Both the position numbers and the translations under genes were made by a program. From the NCBI RefSeq assembly GCF_021648825.1, contig NZ_JAKJHS010000007.1, positions 1-64,000 of the forward strand: 64,000 nucleotides of DNA. The letters run 5' to 3'. The stretch comes from Rhizobium halophilum (GTDB lineage Bacteria > Pseudomonadota > Alphaproteobacteria > Rhizobiales > Rhizobiaceae). The notes below the pieces were generated by a model. The model searched no databases, was not told where the DNA came from, and saw nothing but the letters and a program-made list of their open reading frames with translations. This document shows positions 34,654 to 43,257 of the stretch, one piece after another. Every line of letters begins with the position of its first letter. Position 1 is the first letter of the stretch.

Positions 34654-35118
34654 TCAGGCGCTCCTTACGTTCTTCTTGTTCAGCGATGCCACGTCGAGAG
34701 CGACCGGCTGCTGGGCTTCATGGGGATGGTTCGAGCCGGCGTAAACGCGCAGGTTCTTCATCTGGCGACGGCCAAGCGGGCCGCGCGGGATCATGCGCTC
34801 GACGGCCTTCTCGACAACGCGCTCCGGAAAGCGGCCTTCGATGATGGCGCGTGCGGTGCGCTCCTTGATGCCGCCCGGATAACCGGTGTGCCAGTAGTAC
34901 TTCTTGTCGTTGTATTTGTTGCCGGTGAGGACGACCTTCTCGGCGTTGATGATGATGACGTTGTCGCCGTCATCAACGTGAGGTGTGTAGGTAGCCTTGT
35001 GCTTGCCGCGCAGGCGGTTAGCGACGATGGTGGCGAGGCGACCGACGACGAGCCCTTCGGCGTCGATGATCACCCACTTCTTCTCCACCTCTGCAGGCTT
35101 CTGAACGAAAGTAGACAT
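34654..35118 (-). CDS. rplM: 50S ribosomal protein L13
   Basis: A 154-residue ribosomal protein that binds 23S rRNA early in assembly. It carries [58 protein letters not shown] and the C-terminal [22 protein letters not shown]. First gene of the rplM-rpsI operon, with a strong promoter about 115-145 bases upstream and a hairpin in the leader. Confidence 0.98.
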   Translation of the reverse strand: MSTFVQKPAEVEKKWVIIDAEGLVVGRLATIVANRLRGKHKATYTPHVDDGDNVIIINAEKVVLTGNKYNDKKYYWHTGYPGGIKERTARAIIEGRFPERVVEKAVERMIPRGPLGRRQMKNLRVYAGSNHPHEAQQPVALDVASLNKKNVRSA

Positions 35119-35178
35119 TGTTTATCTTTCCACTGGATCCCTATGCCGAGAAGCAAGAGGCGTTTTTTGTTGCTTGGC

Positions 35179-35196
35179 TTGGCGGCGAGCCGCCAA
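35179..35196 (-). promoter_or_regulatory. Hairpin in the rplM leader
   Basis: An 18-base perfect palindrome (TTGGCGGC/GCCGCCAA) lies in the putative leader, 61-78 bases before the rplM ATG. There is no T-run after it, so it is not a simple terminator. It could be a ribosomal-protein autoregulatory structure or an mRNA-stabilising stem. Confidence 0.4.
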
Positions 35197-35233
35197 AAAG
35201 AATGCCGACCCGCAAGATCAGCAATCTGCGGCC

Positions 35234-35263
35234 CTTATACCGGTACCTCCCATCCCTCGTCAA
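35234..35263 (-). promoter_or_regulatory. Promoter of the rplM-rpsI operon
   Basis: On the minus strand TTGACG (35263-35258) and TATAAG (35239-35234) are separated by 18 bases. It is the best sigma-70 type match in this region, and it reads into rplM with a leader of about 110 bases. Confidence 0.65.
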
Positions 35264-35340
35264 GAACGGTGGTTCGGCCGGTACGAAAAATTAGTCAGTA
35301 AATACAAGGAAGTAGCCATGTGGTTTTATGATACCACAAT

Positions 35341-35766
35341 CTAACTGGGGGGGAGTGAGTAGGTGGCGGTGGCCTGACAGACCGGCTCCTCCGCTTTTCG
35401 TTGTGTCACCACGGCATCGATGACCGCCAGTCGTTTCCCGAGCTTCAAGATCCGGCAATCGCAAAACAGTGGTGCCAGCCTGGGCTTGCGCAGGAAGTTG
35501 ATGTTGAGGCTGGTGGTGACCGCGAGAGCCACGGGACCGACATGTGCAAGGATCGCGGCGTAGGCGGCAACATCCGCCAGCATGAACATGGCCGGTCCGG
35601 AAATAGTGGCGCCCGGGCGCAGGTGGCGCTCAGCCGGGTCGAAACGCATCGTCAGGCCTGCCGGGCGCACGTCGGTAATCTCCAGTACCCGGCCATCCAG
35701 GTGAATCTGAGGGAACTCTCGGTCCAGGAACTCGTGGATTTCTTCGCGTGTCATGATCGGCTGCAT
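35341..35766 (-). CDS. PaaI family thioesterase (hotdog fold)
   Basis: A 141-residue cytoplasmic hotdog-fold protein beginning MQPIMTREEIHEFLDREFPQ. It carries the family core PGATISGPAMFMLADVAAYA (with the catalytic acid position replaced by an Asp-containing helix), then ALAVTTSLNINFLRKP and QATATYSLP. Homologues cleave aryl- or acyl-CoA thioesters; the substrate is not evident. The start is ATG 35766, which matches the family length; the open frame extends to 35859. It lies upstream of the rplM promoter on the same strand and is separate from that operon. Confidence 0.82.
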   Translation of the reverse strand: MQPIMTREEIHEFLDREFPQIHLDGRVLEITDVRPAGLTMRFDPAERHLRPGATISGPAMFMLADVAAYAAILAHVGPVALAVTTSLNINFLRKPRLAPLFCDCRILKLGKRLAVIDAVVTQRKAEEPVCQATATYSLPPS

Positions 35767-35912
35767 GCATACCCTCGTACTCGGACCGGCTGCCGCAGCT
35801 CTAGCAGGAGGGACATTCCGCCAAAAGTCCGGGATATCGAAAATCGCGAGGGGACGCATTGGCCGGCGCGCTTCCTGAACCTAGGTAATGCTGATGACGA
35901 TGGAGGATCGCA

Positions 35913-36341
35913 ATGAACCATGACCGCTACGAGAGCGACTATATCGCCGACATCCTGAAGACGACCAGGACCATCGCGCTCTTGGGTGCTTCTCCGAATT
36001 CGGACCGTCCAAGCAACGGCGTCATGCGCTTCCTGCTTTCGAAGGGCTATGAGGTCATCCCGGTCAACCCGGGCCAAGCGGGCAAGGAAATTCTAGGCCA
36101 GAAGGTCTACGCGAAGCTCGCGGATATTCCGCAGCCGGTGGATATGGTCGACGTCTTCCGTGCCGCCGAGTACCTGGACGGGATTGTGGACGAGGTCCTG
36201 GCCCTGCCGCAGAAGCCCAAGGCGATCTGGGGCCAGCTTTCCGTGCGCGACGACAAGGCCGCCGCCAAGGCGGAGGCCGCGGGCATGAAGGTCGTGATGA
36301 ACCGATGCCCCGCGATCGAATATCCGAGGCTGCTGGCCTGA
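35913..36341 (+). CDS. CoA-binding (CoA_binding_2) family protein
   Basis: A 142-residue cytoplasmic Rossmann-fold protein. The first half has TRTIALLGASPNSDRPSNGVM and GYEVIPVNPG; then come VDMVDVFRAAEYLDGIVDE, AIWGQLSVRDD and the conserved end VVMNRCPAIEYPRL. The family (YccU-like) is widespread; CoA binding is shown for some members, but the physiological role is unknown. It follows a purine-rich site (GGAGGATCGCA) and is divergent from the thioesterase gene. Confidence 0.85.
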   Translation: MNHDRYESDYIADILKTTRTIALLGASPNSDRPSNGVMRFLLSKGYEVIPVNPGQAGKEILGQKVYAKLADIPQPVDMVDVFRAAEYLDGIVDEVLALPQKPKAIWGQLSVRDDKAAAKAEAAGMKVVMNRCPAIEYPRLLA

Positions 36342-36347
36342 AGTCTC

Positions 36348-36773
36348 TCAGGAGACCAGCAAGCGGGGCTCGGCCCGCATTCCGTTCAGATGCTCGGCAT
36401 TGCCGCAGTAGTGGATGAACTCTTGATCCGCTGCGTGCCGGGCCAGGTCACGGCGGCACCGTTCCTTGGATGTGCAGGTCGTACAGGTGATCTGCATGTC
36501 CCGGAACGGGCCGGGATGTGCGAGCGACGCCTCGTCGGCGTCGATGTTCAGCGCCTTCATGAGGGCGACCATCTCGTCGGCGCCGTGAGGTCCGGCCTTG
36601 ACCAACTGCAGGATCTGCTCGGGGCTGACGCAACAGTCGCGTGCGATCTCACGTAATGTCTCGTCGTCAAGGTTGCCGATCACATCGGCCTCCGTGGTGG
36701 CTTCCCAAGCCTTCGCGCACCAGTGCAGAAACCGGGAGGTGAGCGTTTCGTGTGGTCGCGTTGTCATGCCCAT
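36348..36773 (-). CDS. DUF6455 family protein with a four-cysteine cluster
   Basis: A 141-residue cytoplasmic protein. The first two thirds are helical (EATTEADVIGNLDDETLREI, CCVSPEQILQLVKAGP, EMVALMKALNID). The C-terminal part has Cys97-x2-Cys100-x5-Cys106 and Cys123 (TCTTCTSKERCRRDL then IHYCGNAE), a spacing suited to a metal or Fe-S site, typical of DUF6455. A GAGGAG ribosome site precedes ATG 36773 by 6 bases. A perfect FNR/FixK box is centred about 60 bases upstream, so micro-oxic induction is likely (inference). Function unknown. Confidence 0.8.
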   Translation of the reverse strand: MGMTTRPHETLTSRFLHWCAKAWEATTEADVIGNLDDETLREIARDCCVSPEQILQLVKAGPHGADEMVALMKALNIDADEASLAHPGPFRDMQITCTTCTSKERCRRDLARHAADQEFIHYCGNAEHLNGMRAEPRLLVS

Positions 36774-36826
36774 GGCAGACTCCTCGTTTCTTTCCCACGA
36801 GCGTAGCTGCCGGAAACGAATTTTCC

Positions 36827-36840
36827 TTGATCGGGATCAA
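36827..36840. promoter_or_regulatory. Perfect FNR/FixK (anaerobox) site
   Basis: TTGATCGGGATCAA is an exact match to the TTGAT-N4-ATCAA consensus of FNR/FixK-type regulators. It lies in the 119-base divergent region between the DUF6455 gene and metY. If it sits at -41.5 for the DUF6455 promoter, transcription would start near 36792, giving a 19-base leader with a good ribosome site. Confidence 0.75.
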
Positions 36841-36892
36841 CCAACCAGCTTTGTTATGGCACGCTGAAAGCCCGCATGAGGAGGAGGAAGAC

Positions 36893-38176
36893 ATGAAGAC
36901 AGACAATCCAGGATTTGCGACCTTGGCAGTCCATGCGGGGGCGCAGCCTGATCCGACGACGGGGGCGCGCGCGACGCCGATCTACCAGACGACCTCCTTC
37001 GTCTTTAATGATGCGGATCATGCGGCGGCTCTCTTCGGCCTGCAGCAGTTCGGCAATATCTACACCCGCATCATGAACCCGACGCAGGCGGTCCTGGAGG
37101 AGCGCGTTGCGGCACTCGAAGGTGGCACGGCCGCCCTCGCGGTCGCTTCGGGCCACTCGGCGCAGATGCTGATCTTTCACACGATCATGAAGCCCGGTGA
37201 CAACTTTATTGCCGCCCGAAAGCTTTACGGCGGTTCAATCAACCAGTTTGGGCACGCGTTCAAGAACTTCGGGTGGGAAGTGCGCTGGGCTGATCCCGCC
37301 GACCCTGCCAACTTCGAGAGCCAGATCGACGACCGTACCCAAGGCATTTTCATCGAAAGCCTTGCGAACCCGGGTGGAACCTTCGTGGATATCGCGGCGA
37401 TTGCGGAGGTCGCGCATCGCCATGGCCTGCCCCTCATCGTCGACAATACCATGGCGAGCCCTTACCTTGTACGGCCGCTCGAGCATGGTGCCGACATCGT
37501 CGTGCATTCATTGACGAAATTCCTTGGCGGCCACGGCAACTCCATGGGTGGCATCATCGTCGATGGCGGCACCTTCGACTGGTCCGCATCCGGACAGTAT
37601 CCGATGCTGTCAGAACCGCGCCCCGAATATGCCGGCGTCGTTTTGCACCAGACATTCGGCAACATCGCCTTTGCCATCGCCTGCCGCGTGCTCGGGCTTC
37701 GCGATCTCGGCCCGTCGATTTCCCCCTTCAACGCCTTCATGATCCTGACGGGCATCGAGACGCTTCCGCTGCGCATGCAGCGCCATTGCGACAATGCTTT
37801 GGCGGTCGCCAAGTGGCTGAAGGGGCATGACAAGGTCGCATGGGTGAATTATGCGGGCCTTGATGAGGACCCGAACAACGCCCTTCAGAAGCGCTATTCG
37901 CCAAAGGGGGCCGGTGCCGTCTTCACCTTCGGCCTGAAGAGCGGCTACGATGCCGGCAAGGCCTTCGTCGAGGGATTGCAGATGTTCTCGCATCTCGCCA
38001 ATATCGGGGACACCCGCTCGCTAGTCATCCATCCGGCCTCGACCACGCACCGCCAACTCTCGGAAGAACAGCAGGTCGCTGCCGGCGCCGGGCCTGACGT
38101 GGTGCGACTGTCGATCGGCATCGAGGACCAGTCGGACATCATCGCCGACCTCGAGCAGTCGCTCGCGAAGATCTGA
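36893..38176 (+). CDS. metY: O-acetylhomoserine aminocarboxypropyltransferase/sulfhydrylase
   Basis: PLP enzyme that makes homocysteine from O-acetylhomoserine and sulfide, in methionine synthesis by direct sulfhydrylation. At 427 residues it is the longer MetY-type of the Cys/Met metabolism family. Visible are TRIMNPTQAVLEERVAALEG, the cofactor-binding ASGHSAQM and the PLP lysine Lys209 in VVHSLTKFLGGHG, then TLVIHPAST-like RSLVIHPASTTH. ATG 36893 follows GAGGAGGAAG. A cupin gene follows 5 bases after the stop. The FNR/FixK box lies 53 bases upstream. Confidence 0.92.
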   Translation: MKTDNPGFATLAVHAGAQPDPTTGARATPIYQTTSFVFNDADHAAALFGLQQFGNIYTRIMNPTQAVLEERVAALEGGTAALAVASGHSAQMLIFHTIMKPGDNFIAARKLYGGSINQFGHAFKNFGWEVRWADPADPANFESQIDDRTQGIFIESLANPGGTFVDIAAIAEVAHRHGLPLIVDNTMASPYLVRPLEHGADIVVHSLTKFLGGHGNSMGGIIVDGGTFDWSASGQYPMLSEPRPEYAGVVLHQTFGNIAFAIACRVLGLRDLGPSISPFNAFMILTGIETLPLRMQRHCDNALAVAKWLKGHDKVAWVNYAGLDEDPNNALQKRYSPKGAGAVFTFGLKSGYDAGKAFVEGLQMFSHLANIGDTRSLVIHPASTTHRQLSEEQQVAAGAGPDVVRLSIGIEDQSDIIADLEQSLAKI

Positions 38177-38181
38177 TCGCC

Positions 38182-38526
38182 ATGTCTGCCGCTCTCCGCT
38201 TTGACCTTTCGTCGATAGAGCCGGAGGAGGGTGCTCCGGCGCCCGACCGGCTGATCTGGGGTGATCCGAGGTTCCGGACCTGGAGTTTGGAGGAGGCGGA
38301 GGGCGGCCTTTATGCCGGCGTCTGGGAATCGACGCCGGGCAAGTGGCGGATCACCTACGAGGAGTGGGAGTATTTTCACATCCTCGGGGGGTATTCGGTC
38401 GTTACGGAGGAGGGAGGCGAAGCCTTCCACCTCCGCGCGGGCGATCGCCTCGTTCTCAGACCCGGCTTCAAGGGAACCTGGGAAGTCGTTGAAACGACTC
38501 GCAAGGACTACGTGATCAGGCTCTGA
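38182..38526 (+). CDS. Cupin domain protein (cupin_3/DUF861)
   Basis: A 114-residue cytoplasmic single-cupin protein. The core strands are WESTPGKWRITYEEWEYFHI, GYSVVTEEGGEAFHLRAGDR and LVLRPGFKGTWEV, as in the DUF861/(S)-ureidoglycine aminohydrolase-like group. The usual metal-binding His residues are mostly replaced, so it may not be an enzyme. It lies 5 bases after metY and is probably co-transcribed; its stop is directly adjacent to the end of the convergent P450 gene. Confidence 0.82.
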   Translation: MSAALRFDLSSIEPEEGAPAPDRLIWGDPRFRTWSLEEAEGGLYAGVWESTPGKWRITYEEWEYFHILGGYSVVTEEGGEAFHLRAGDRLVLRPGFKGTWEVVETTRKDYVIRL

Positions 38527-39774
38527 TCACCAGGCCAGATCCAGCCGCTCCAGGCCGTAGAAGTGATAGACATCCTTCACGCGCGGCGTCTCGGCCATCC
38601 CGAGGCCGGGAAGGCGGCGGAAGAGGATCGGCAGCACCGTATTGAGCTCCAGCCTGGCGAGCGGCGCCCCGATGCAGAAATGGATGCCGGCACCGAAGGA
38701 GAGGTGGGGAGCCTCCTGCCGCTCCGGGTTGAAGACCAGCGGCTCGGCGAACTTGTTCGGATCGAGATTGGCGGCGGCGAGAATGAGGCTCACCTTGTCC
38801 CCGCGCTTGAGGAAAACGCCGTCCACCTCGACGTCCTCCAGGGCCCAGCGCTGGAAGATGTGGACGGGAGCGCAGATGCGCAGCGTCTCCTCGACCGTCC
38901 GCTCCGTTGTCGCTTCGTCGCGAAACATCTCCGCAGGTGAAAGGCCGCTCTCCAGGATGACGCGCACGGAATTGCCGATTTGGTGGACGGTTGCCTCGTG
39001 GCCGGCATTGAGGAGCACGATCGTAGTGGAGACCAGCTCGTCCTCGCTCAGATATTGCCCCTTGTGCTCCGTATGGATCATGTGGCTCAGCAGATCGTCG
39101 CGCGGCGCGTTCCGGCGCTCTACAATCAGCGTCTTCACGTAGTCGGCGAATTCCCGCGCCGATCGGTCCGCGGCAAGCTCGTCCTCCCGGGTTCGCTTGA
39201 ACATGTACATACCGACATAGTCGTGGCTCCATTTGAGGAGCTGCGGACCCATCTCGTCGGGAATGCCGATCATCCGCGCGATCATCGTCACTGGAATGAT
39301 GTCGGCAAAGGAGGAAAGGAGTTCAGTCCTTCCGTCCTTCTCGAACCCGTCGATCAGTTGTTCCGCCAGTGCGGCGATCTCCGGCCGCAGCCGTTCGATG
39401 TGCCGTGACACGAAGGCGCGGTTGACCAGCGTCCTGAGCCGCGTGTGCTCCGGCGGCTCGATCTCAAGCAGCGAATGTCGTTCGGCAAGGTCGAAGTTTG
39501 CCAGATGCGGCTGCGGTTCCGGCAGCCCCAGTTCCTCGCGGCTGGCAATGTGGAGTATCTGCCGTCCGAACCGACGGTCGCGGAGCAGTGCGTTGACGTG
39601 GTCATAGCCAGTAAAGAACCACTGCCTCTGCTCCTCCCAATAAAACGTGGGGCAGCGCTCGTGAAGCGCGGCATAGACGCGGTTTGGATCGCCATAGAAG
39701 GCGGGGTCCCGCCCAATGAGCGAGACCCGGCGGGTGGTGGGATCGATTTGGAGGAAGGAGGGCCTATTGGTCAT
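38527..39774 (-). CDS. Cytochrome P450
   Basis: A 415-residue soluble class I P450. Visible motifs are the I-helix VLLNAGHEATVHQIGNSV (AGHEAT, oxygen activation), the ExxR helix EETLRI and the haem-binding LSFGAGIHFCIGAPLARLE with ligand Cys367. The organisation fits bacterial CYP107/CYP109-like enzymes, but the substrate is not evident, and no ferredoxin gene is nearby. ATG 39774 fits the family start; the open frame extends to 39870. It lies just downstream (46 bases) of the gamma-glutamyltransferase gene on the same strand. Confidence 0.92.
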   Translation of the reverse strand: MTNRPSFLQIDPTTRRVSLIGRDPAFYGDPNRVYAALHERCPTFYWEEQRQWFFTGYDHVNALLRDRRFGRQILHIASREELGLPEPQPHLANFDLAERHSLLEIEPPEHTRLRTLVNRAFVSRHIERLRPEIAALAEQLIDGFEKDGRTELLSSFADIIPVTMIARMIGIPDEMGPQLLKWSHDYVGMYMFKRTREDELAADRSAREFADYVKTLIVERRNAPRDDLLSHMIHTEHKGQYLSEDELVSTTIVLLNAGHEATVHQIGNSVRVILESGLSPAEMFRDEATTERTVEETLRICAPVHIFQRWALEDVEVDGVFLKRGDKVSLILAAANLDPNKFAEPLVFNPERQEAPHLSFGAGIHFCIGAPLARLELNTVLPILFRRLPGLGMAETPRVKDVYHFYGLERLDLAW

Positions 39775-39820
39775 GGCCAGAGGCCTACCGCAATCTCGCA
39801 ACCTCTGAAAGAGCGTCCGA

Positions 39821-41578
39821 CTACTCCCCGAGCGCCACGCCCTCGCGCCTCGGGTCGGCACTGCCGGCAAGGCCGTCTGACGTTAGCTCAACTACGTGGA
39901 TACCGGAGGTCATGTCGCCGAGCTTCACCTCGTAGCCCAGTGCCTTGAGCGGCTCGGCGAGATCTTCCGCCCAGGTGCCGGCTTCTAGGTCGTAGGTACC
40001 GAAGCGGTTGACGAGATGCGGCATGGCGACGATCTCCTCGACCGGCATCTGCCAGTCGATGTAGGCAATGAGCGCCTGGGCCACATAGCCGATGATCTGG
40101 CTGCCGCCGGGCGAGCCGATGGCGAGAAGTGGCTTGCCGCCCTTCATCACGATCGTCGGCGACATGGAGGAGCGCGGCCGTTTCCCAGGCTCCACACGGT
40201 TGGCGACCGGTACTCCGGCATTGTGGGTCTTGAAGGAGAAGTCGGTCAGCTCGTTGTTGAGCAGGAAGCCGTTCGTCATCAGCCGCGAGCCGAAGCCGTT
40301 CTCGATCGTGGTCGTCATCGAGACGACATTGCCCTGCACGTCGACGATGACGAAATGGCTGGTCGATGGAAGCTCGATCGCTTCGCCGTCGCCGAAGAGG
40401 AGCGCGTGATCCCAGGTCGGCTTGCCGGCCGTCACGGCGTCCTCAGAAAGTGCCTTGTCGGTATTGAGCAGGGACGCGCGGTCCGACAGGTACTCCTTTG
40501 CAAGCAGACCTTTGATGGGAGCCGGTACGAAGTCGGTGTCGGCGAGATAGCGCTCGCGATCGGCGAAGGCGAGGCGCTGCGCGTCGCCGATCAGCCGCCA
40601 GCTTTCCGGGTTGCGTGGCCCAAGACCGCGGAGGTCGAAGTTCTCCAGTACGCCCAGTATCTGGCCTACGGCGACGCCGCCCGAGGACGGCGGTCCCATG
40701 CCGCAGATGTCGAGCGCCCTGTAAGTGATGCAGACGGCCTCGCGCTCCTTGATGCGATAATTTGGCAGATCCGAGAGCGAGAGGACGCCTGGGTTGCCCG
40801 TCGCCTCCCGTACCGTCTTGACGATTGCCTCGGCAATGGCGCCCTCGTAGAAAGCGTCTGCGCCGCCTGCGGCGATCGCTCTCAATGTCTCGGCATAGGG
40901 CTCGTTCTTCAGAACACTACCGACCTTCAGCGGTGCGCCGGCCTCGTCGAAGAAGTAGCTCGTGGTGCTCTCATAGGTCTTCAGCTTGTCGCCTTCTGCT
41001 GCGACGAGCGAGGCCAGCCGTGGCGACACCTCGAAGCCCTCGGAGGCCAGCTTAATGGCTGGATCGAATAGGCTGGACCACTCGGACTTGCCGAGCCGGG
41101 AATGAACCTCGTGCAGCAGTTTCACTGTGCCAGGCGTTCCGACCGAGCGCCCGCCGACGACCGCCTCCATGAACTTCAGCGGCTGTCCCTGGTCGTCGAG
41201 GAAGAGCTTCGGCGTCGCCTCCATCGGGGCCGTTTCGCGCCCGTCGAATGTGGTGATCTTGCCGGCGGATGCGTCGTAGTAGACGAGAAAGGCACCGCCC
41301 CCTAGACCCGAGCTCTGGGGTTCGACGAGACCGAGCACTGTCTGCACCGCCACCATGGCGTCGATCGCGTTGCCGCCCTTGGCGAGCACCTCTTGCCCTG
41401 CCTTTGCCGCAAGCGGATTGGCGGCAGCGACCAGGAAGCGCTCGGCTTCCACCCGCTTCGCTGTCGCAGAGGCGGTTGCGCGCTCCGGCGCCACCGCGTC
41501 GGAAGCCTGCTGCGCCGAAAGTGGTGCGGCAGAAAGGAAAAGGCTCAGAACGATTCCAGAAATGCGCATCGAAGTCAT
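39821..41578 (-). CDS. ggt: Gamma-glutamyltransferase (periplasmic)
   Basis: Ntn-hydrolase that cleaves or transfers the gamma-glutamyl group of glutathione. A 585-residue precursor: signal peptide (about 1-23, SAAPLSAQQ end), the large subunit with AANPLAAKAGQEVLAKGGNAIDA and SGLGGGAFLV, then the autocleavage site with nucleophile Thr406 in ELPSTSHFVIVD, and the small subunit with EPGKRPRSSMSPTIV and GSPGGSQIIGYV. ATG 41578 (or 41569) follows CGGCGGGAGCGCG; the longer frame to 41668 would bury the signal peptide. Confidence 0.93.
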   Translation of the reverse strand: MTSMRISGIVLSLFLSAAPLSAQQASDAVAPERATASATAKRVEAERFLVAAANPLAAKAGQEVLAKGGNAIDAMVAVQTVLGLVEPQSSGLGGGAFLVYYDASAGKITTFDGRETAPMEATPKLFLDDQGQPLKFMEAVVGGRSVGTPGTVKLLHEVHSRLGKSEWSSLFDPAIKLASEGFEVSPRLASLVAAEGDKLKTYESTTSYFFDEAGAPLKVGSVLKNEPYAETLRAIAAGGADAFYEGAIAEAIVKTVREATGNPGVLSLSDLPNYRIKEREAVCITYRALDICGMGPPSSGGVAVGQILGVLENFDLRGLGPRNPESWRLIGDAQRLAFADRERYLADTDFVPAPIKGLLAKEYLSDRASLLNTDKALSEDAVTAGKPTWDHALLFGDGEAIELPSTSHFVIVDVQGNVVSMTTTIENGFGSRLMTNGFLLNNELTDFSFKTHNAGVPVANRVEPGKRPRSSMSPTIVMKGGKPLLAIGSPGGSQIIGYVAQALIAYIDWQMPVEEIVAMPHLVNRFGTYDLEAGTWAEDLAEPLKALGYEVKLGDMTSGIHVVELTSDGLAGSADPRREGVALGE

Positions 41579-41682
41579 GTCGCGCTCCCGCCGCTTGCTG
41601 CCGACCTTTGGTCGGTCGAGCTGACCGTTGATCCTTGGAGGATGTGGCGCGCTGCTTCGGGCGGGCAAGAGGTGACAGGCGC

Positions 41683-42936
41683 TCAGCTGTTTCCGACCAC
41701 CGTCAACCGCCGCAGCGCCGCAACCTGTTCGCTTGCCTGGATTTCGAGCGCCATCTCCTGCCGCGTCAGCATGGCTGCGGAGGGCACGACTGTGATCGAA
41801 CCACCGTCCTCGACGGCAGTGCGGTTCCTGCCGGCCGCCTTGGCCGCGTAGAGAGCGTGATCGGCGGCACTTAGAAGCTGGTCAAGATCAGCATTGATTG
41901 CGGGCTGCAGGGCGATGCCTGCGCTGACCGTGACGCTGAAGCGGTGCTCCCCCGCGGCTATGGTTTGCAGGGCCAGTGTCATCCGCAGCCCTTCCGCGAT
42001 AGTGGCGGCTTCTATCAAGTCGGAAACACGTAGGACACAGGCAAATTCCTCGCCCCCCATTCGGCCGAATGCACCACGCGGCGCCAGCGATATCGAAGCA
42101 AGACGGGAGAAGGCAATCAGAACTGCATCGCCTGTCTGGTGGCCGTATCTGTCGTTGATGTCCTTGAACTTGTCTATGTCAAAATGCAGCAGGGCGATGA
42201 GCGGCTTTTCCTCTTCTACGGCCGTCCGGATTGTCTGGAACTCGTCGATCAGGCCGCGCCGATTGAAGATCCCGGTCAGCGGATCCGTCGACGCGAGCGC
42301 CTTCAGCCGTTCCTCGGATCGCTCGGTCATCATCTGCGCTCCTGTCAGCACCGCGGCGACGAAGCAGAAGGCCCCGGGCAGCAGCACGAAGGCGGGGGAA
42401 GGCATGGTCGAGAAGGAGGTTGCGACCGACACTGCAGCCATGGCCGCATTCGTGAGGCTGGAGACGATGTGGATGCCGAGAACCCCGGCCAGCAACCGTC
42501 TCGCCCAGGTGCGCCCGCTATGGACGTGCAGGACGATGGCGATGAATATCGCAAAGCCGATGCTGGCGGCGACGTTGTAGAGGATAACCCTGGCGCTGAA
42601 GTTCTCGCGGATGACGGGAAGAAGCATTCCGCCGACCCAGATCAGGGCAGGAATGGCAATGAAAGGGTCTATCCGTTTCCCATCGAATTGTTGCATGCCG
42701 CCGATCAGCAGCCCGATCGACGCGAGCAGCATCGTGTTGGCGATCTCGACCGACAGGAATGTAGCGATTTCCCCTCGCAGGCCCACCAGCAGCAATCCGG
42801 TGGCGAGGAGGGCGAAAGCGGCACTCCAGCTCAACTTGAACATCTGGCTGCGGTCACGCATCCACCATATGAAGAGAAGGAGGCTTAGCGTAGCCGCCTG
42901 TGCCGCCCAGATCACCAGACCGGTCAAGATGTCCAT
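41683..42936 (-). CDS. Diguanylate cyclase with membrane sensor region
   Basis: Makes cyclic di-GMP from two GTP. About six to seven membrane helices form the N-terminal half (about 1-200), a 7TM-like sensor of unknown ligand. The GGDEF domain spans about 245-410: STDPLTGIFNRRGLIDEF, ALLHFDIDKFKDINDRYGHQ and the active site FGRMGGEEFACVL (GGEEF form). No RxxD inhibitory site is visible five residues before it. ATG 42936 begins the first helix; the open frame extends 15 codons further. No EAL domain. The gene stands alone. Confidence 0.88.
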   Translation of the reverse strand: MDILTGLVIWAAQAATLSLLLFIWWMRDRSQMFKLSWSAAFALLATGLLLVGLRGEIATFLSVEIANTMLLASIGLLIGGMQQFDGKRIDPFIAIPALIWVGGMLLPVIRENFSARVILYNVAASIGFAIFIAIVLHVHSGRTWARRLLAGVLGIHIVSSLTNAAMAAVSVATSFSTMPSPAFVLLPGAFCFVAAVLTGAQMMTERSEERLKALASTDPLTGIFNRRGLIDEFQTIRTAVEEEKPLIALLHFDIDKFKDINDRYGHQTGDAVLIAFSRLASISLAPRGAFGRMGGEEFACVLRVSDLIEAATIAEGLRMTLALQTIAAGEHRFSVTVSAGIALQPAINADLDQLLSAADHALYAAKAAGRNRTAVEDGGSITVVPSAAMLTRQEMALEIQASEQVAALRRLTVVGNS

Positions 42937-43161
42937 CTTCAAGATCCCTTCAGCCTCTGCGCCGCCACCTTTAGCCATCACTGTTTAAGGACGCGTTGCC
43001 GTAGCGGCCGTTTGGCCGCGCTCCGCGTTCAGATCTGGTTCACCACATACCGAGAGAAAGCTGTGGTGAGTGGCGTTTGAGCGGCCGTGCAGGCGACATG
43101 CAGCGGCAGGGTTGGTTAGAAGCGATACAGCTTCCGCAGTTAAGGATAACGCCGCCGCCGT

Positions 43162-43191
43162 CTTGAAGTGCCGGGTGTTGACACTCTATGT
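43162..43191 (+). promoter_or_regulatory. Heat-shock-like (RpoH) promoter candidate of clpP
   Basis: CTTGAA at 43162-43167 and CTCTATGT at 43184-43191 are separated by 16 bases, close to the sigma-32 pattern CTTGAA-N13..17-CCCCATnT. A housekeeping-type match TTGACA (43178-43183) N18 CTATTC (43202-43207) overlaps it. The 321 bases from 42937 to 43257 hold no gene. Confidence 0.45.
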
Positions 43192-43257
43192 AGGAGTTGA
43201 CCTATTCCATCTGATTCTGGGCCTTTCGGCTCCGGAAAAGCGTGACAAAGGACTGAC

